This document shows, in pieces, positions 60,880-64,000 of a stretch of DNA of 64,000 bases. The DNA is from Candidatus Symbiopectobacterium endolongispinus. GTDB taxonomy: Bacteria; Pseudomonadota; Gammaproteobacteria; Enterobacterales; Enterobacteriaceae. Location: the NCBI RefSeq assembly GCF_018777385.1, contig NZ_JAFJYB010000001.1:310001-374000 (forward strand), written 5' to 3'. Every line of letters begins with the position of its first letter. Position 1 is the stretch's first letter. The translations under genes and the position numbers were made by a program. The notes under the pieces are model-generated. The model did no database searches and was not told the origin of the DNA. It was given only the letters and a program-made list of their open reading frames with translations.

Positions 60880-61482
60880 TTACAGCTTGTCGGCATTTTC
60901 CGTCAGGTATTTTGCAACGCCATCTGGCGATGCGCCCATACCGGATTTGCCTTTTTCCCACTGTGCCGGGCACACTTCGCCGTGCTCTTCATGGAATTGC
61001 AGGGCATCAACCATGCGCAGCATTTCACCAACGTTACGGCCCAGCGGCAGATCGTTGACAACCTGATGGCGTACCACGCCTTCTTTGTCGACAAGGAAAG
61101 AACCGCGCAGTGCCACGCCCGCATCCGGGTGCTCAATGCCGTAGGCTTTCTGGATTTCACGCTTCACGTCGGCGACCATGGCGTACTGCACCGGGCCGAT
61201 ACCGCCGCTTTTCACCGGCGTGTTGCGCCAGGCGTTGTGAACGAATTCGGAGTCAAAAGAGACGCCAACCACTTCTACACCGCGATCTTGAAACTCTTTA
61301 TAGCGGTGGTCAAAGGCGATCAGTTCTGACGGGCAGACGAAGGTAAAGTCCATCGGCCAGAAGAAAATCACTGCCGCTTTACCGCTGATGTGCTTTTTCA
61401 GATTGAAGTTTTCAATGATTTCGCCATTGCCTAATACGGCAGCAGCGGTGAAGTCAGGGGCTTGACGCGTTACCAGGACCAT
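60880..61482 (-). CDS. Typical 2-Cys peroxiredoxin (AhpC/TSA family)
   Basis: A 200-residue cytoplasmic thiol peroxidase reducing H2O2 and organic peroxides. Peroxidatic Cys in DFTFVCPSELIAFDHR (about residue 50), resolving Cys in EVCPAQW (about 170), active-site Arg in LRGSFLVDK region. No AhpF partner next to it. Longer and more TSA-like than E. coli AhpC (187). E. coli has no gene here between proY and acpH except malZ. No lesion. Confidence 0.92.
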   Translation of the reverse strand: MVLVTRQAPDFTAAAVLGNGEIIENFNLKKHISGKAAVIFFWPMDFTFVCPSELIAFDHRYKEFQDRGVEVVGVSFDSEFVHNAWRNTPVKSGGIGPVQYAMVADVKREIQKAYGIEHPDAGVALRGSFLVDKEGVVRHQVVNDLPLGRNVGEMLRMVDALQFHEEHGEVCPAQWEKGKSGMGASPDGVAKYLTENADKL

Positions 61483-61636
61483 AATAACTCCTGTAAAAGT
61501 GATTAAAAGGACTAGGATGAAAAAACAACAGGCAGTATAAGGTTTCTTTCCTCATGAATACAAGTTAACAGACCGATTGATGAGATAGGTTTTGTCTATT
61601 AAATTGATTGGTCATACCCAGCATAAATCGACAGTG

Positions 61637-62217
61637 TTACAGTTGTTGCAAACGAGCCTGTTCCATCATACGTGGATAGAAACACCAAAAATAGTCTTCA
61701 AAGGCGGTGTAGTGGCGCTCGATATCCTCAAATGAGCCTGCTAATGCTGCCAACCGGGGGCGGCGTATCGCCATGCGTTGCAGCACATCAGCAATAAAGG
61801 GCAATTCGGCGTAGCGCTCCAGCCAACGTTCACGCCACAGATAGTGATTCAGGTTTTGAAAGCGTTCCGGCGTGTCAGCCAGTGTGGCTCTATCTGGGTG
61901 CGAGCGGTAGCGACAAACGCTTCCAGCGATTGCTGCGGACACACGCGCGTCCAGTGACGGGCAAGAAAATGGTCCCATAGTACGTCAAGCGTGATGGGCG
62001 CCACGCGGCGGTAATCGGCGCTGAAATGGGCGGCGGCGGCTTTTACTTCGGCCTGACTGTCCGTTAGCACATCAATGCGGCGGTGCGGGCGGATACCTGA
62101 CACCACGTCATTGCTAAAGCCTTGTTGCTGGTTACCGCGCACAAAGTCTGCCATCAGGTTGCCGAGAAGCGAACTATCGGCTAGCGTGGCCAAGTGAAGA
62201 TGAGCAAGAAAATTCAT
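61637..62217 (-). pseudogene. acpH: AcpH (YajB), acyl carrier protein phosphodiesterase, frameshifted
   Basis: AcpH removes phosphopantetheine from ACP. ATG 62215-62217 reads [20 protein letters not shown] and [13 protein letters not shown] (HD-like motif). A single-base change near 61890 shifts the frame after [29 protein letters not shown] and the normal end [15 protein letters not shown] are in the next frame to 61637. Joined length is 193 or so residues, equal to E. coli AcpH. AcpH is not essential in E. coli. Divergent from queA, as in E. coli. Confidence 0.88.
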
Positions 62218-62356
62218 TCTGCCAGTTTACATCAATTTCATGCACCGTTTGCTTATTTGTTGCAGCCGCGCGCTTACGGCTCTAGACTAGACCGCCGTTT
62301 TTTTACCTGTTCCTGTCGAACACTCTTTTATAAATAGCACAACCAAATGAATAGCC

Positions 62357-63449
62357 ATGCTAGTCTCTGATTTTTCGTTTGAACTTCCCGAAGCGCTGAT
62401 TGCGCACTATCCGCAGGCGCAGCGTAGCGGCTGCCGATTGCTGTCGCTGGACGGACCGACGGGAGCCCTGACCCATGGTGTTTTCACCGATTTGCTGGAT
62501 AAGCTGGCACCGGGCGATCTGCTGGTGTTTAACAATACGCGCGTCATTCCTGCTCGTTTGTTTGGTCAAAAGGCCAGCGGTGGGAAGATTGAAGTGCTGG
62601 TTGAGCGCGTGCTGGATACGCAGCGTGTGCTGGCGCATGTTAAAGCGTCCAAGTCGCCCAAACCGGGAACGGAACTGTTGCTGGGAGAGGACGGCATCGT
62701 CAAAGCGGTGATGGCCCAGCGCCACGATACGCTGTTTGAGCTGCACTTTGATGATACGCGCGATGTGCTGACGATATTAAACGACATCGGCCATATGCCG
62801 CTGCCGCCTTACATTGACCGACCGGATGAAGACGCCGATCGTGAACTGTATCAAACGGTGTATAGCCAGCGCCCCGGTGCGGTTGCCGCACCTACGGCGG
62901 GCCTGCACTTTGATGAGCCGCTGCTGGCTGCATTGCGCGAGAAAGGGGGGGGTTGAAATGGCGTTTGTCACCCTACACGTCGGCGCAGGCACTTTCCAGC
63001 CCGTGCGGGTTGATACCATCGAAGATCACATCATGCATGCGGAGTATGCTGAAGTGCCGCAGAACGTGGTAGATGTTGTGCTGGCGTGTAAAGCGCGCGG
63101 TAATTGCGTGATCGCTGTTGGCACCACGTCGGTGCGTTCATTGTAAAGTGCGGCGCAGGCAGCACAAGATGCGCTGATTGCCCCTTTCTTCGATGATACC
63201 CGAATTTTTATCTATCCCGGCTATCATTATCGCGTGATCGACGCGCTGGTGACTAACTTCCATCTGCCGGAATCAACGCTGATCATGCTGGTGTCAGCGT
63301 TTGCGGGCTATCAGCACACCATGGCGGCTTACCGTGCGGCAGTGAACGAGCAGTATCGCTTTTTCAGTTACGGCGACGCCATGTTTATTACGCATAATCC
63401 CGCGGCTGAAGCGGAGCACATCGCCAGTGCGGCGGACAATGACGCTTAA
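62357..63449 (+). pseudogene. queA: QueA, tRNA preQ1 ribosyltransferase-isomerase, one frameshift and one stop
   Basis: Adds the cyclopentene precursor from SAM to preQ1-tRNA in queuosine synthesis. [20 protein letters not shown] and [50 protein letters not shown] (quoted as [15 protein letters not shown]) are conserved. An eight-G run at 62945-62952 (seven would keep frame) shifts the frame in [23 protein letters not shown] follows. TAA at 63144-63146 replaces the Glu of TSVRSLESA (GAA to TAA fits), and the end ([15 protein letters not shown]) follows in that frame to 63449. Intact in nearly all enterics, so its loss is notable. Confidence 0.92.
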
Positions 63450-63529
63450 ATTTTTTGAAAACAAACGCATAATAGCGCCGCAGAGTGCAATCTGTTGGCG
63501 TGTTGACTGACTTACCAATAACAACATAG

Positions 63530-64000
<471 letters not shown>

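Overview
The window looks like a chromosomal segment of an enterobacterium (order Enterobacterales), probably near the soft-rot family Pectobacteriaceae. Evidence: the E. coli-like gene order rdgC, mak, sbcC, sbcD, phoB, phoR, brnQ, proY, acpH, queA, tgt; the uxuR/uxuB/uxuA cluster; and an asparaginase whose sequence resembles the Erwinia/Dickeya enzyme. What stands out is decay. About twenty genes carry in-frame stops, frameshifts or internal deletions, while neighbours stay intact. This fits a lineage that recently became host-restricted, or a sequence with many uncorrected homopolymer errors. No insertion sequence, prophage, tRNA, rRNA or CRISPR array was seen.

Layout. 1-1485: remains of dihydroxyacetone kinase dhaL and dhaM, joined by a deletion. 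1552-2178: a LysE-type exporter. 2280-5624: a decayed locus of two small HMA-like proteins, a proline-rich YtxH-like protein and a P1B-type ATPase, with a Fur-box-like site between the divergent arms. I read it as a relic of a ferrosome (fez-like) iron-storage locus. 5621-9430: an Anbu proteasome-homologue operon (ATP-grasp, alpha-E, transglutaminase, Anbu) in which only the transglutaminase is open. 9775-12782: yjdM, a TauE/SafE permease with a hidden double frameshift, a LysR regulator and a broken yghX hydrolase. 12921-15900: a SiaABCD-type phosphatase/kinase/switch/diguanylate cyclase operon with siaA and siaB broken and siaC and siaD intact. 15997-17214: a lipoprotein hydrolase. 17519-21397: the hexuronate cluster uxuR, uxuB (broken), uxuA.

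21435-37659: a type I secretion system (HlyD-like, ABC, TolC-like) and its 11.6-kb BapA-like adhesin of roughly 35 Ig-like modules. The ABC, TolC and adhesin genes are broken, and the HlyD gene has an internal deletion. 38415-44313: a MetE-C-like pseudogene, broken ansB, intact aroL, broken ppnP and a broken chemoreceptor. 44335-46159: a hairpin, a palindromic repeat, mdtI/mdtJ with a structured leader, and a Nudix hydrolase. 46184-64000: the conserved chromosomal block, with rdgC, sbcC, sbcD, phoB, a PstS-like protein, brnQ, proY and a peroxiredoxin intact, mak, a second MetE-C-like gene, acpH and queA broken, phoR shifted near its start, and tgt running off the end.

Together the losses remove surface adhesion, iron compartment formation, chemotactic sensing and some salvage or scavenging functions. 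DNA repair, phosphate sensing and branched-chain amino acid and proline uptake largely persist. Many lesions sit in homopolymer runs, so raw reads should be checked before treating each one as real.
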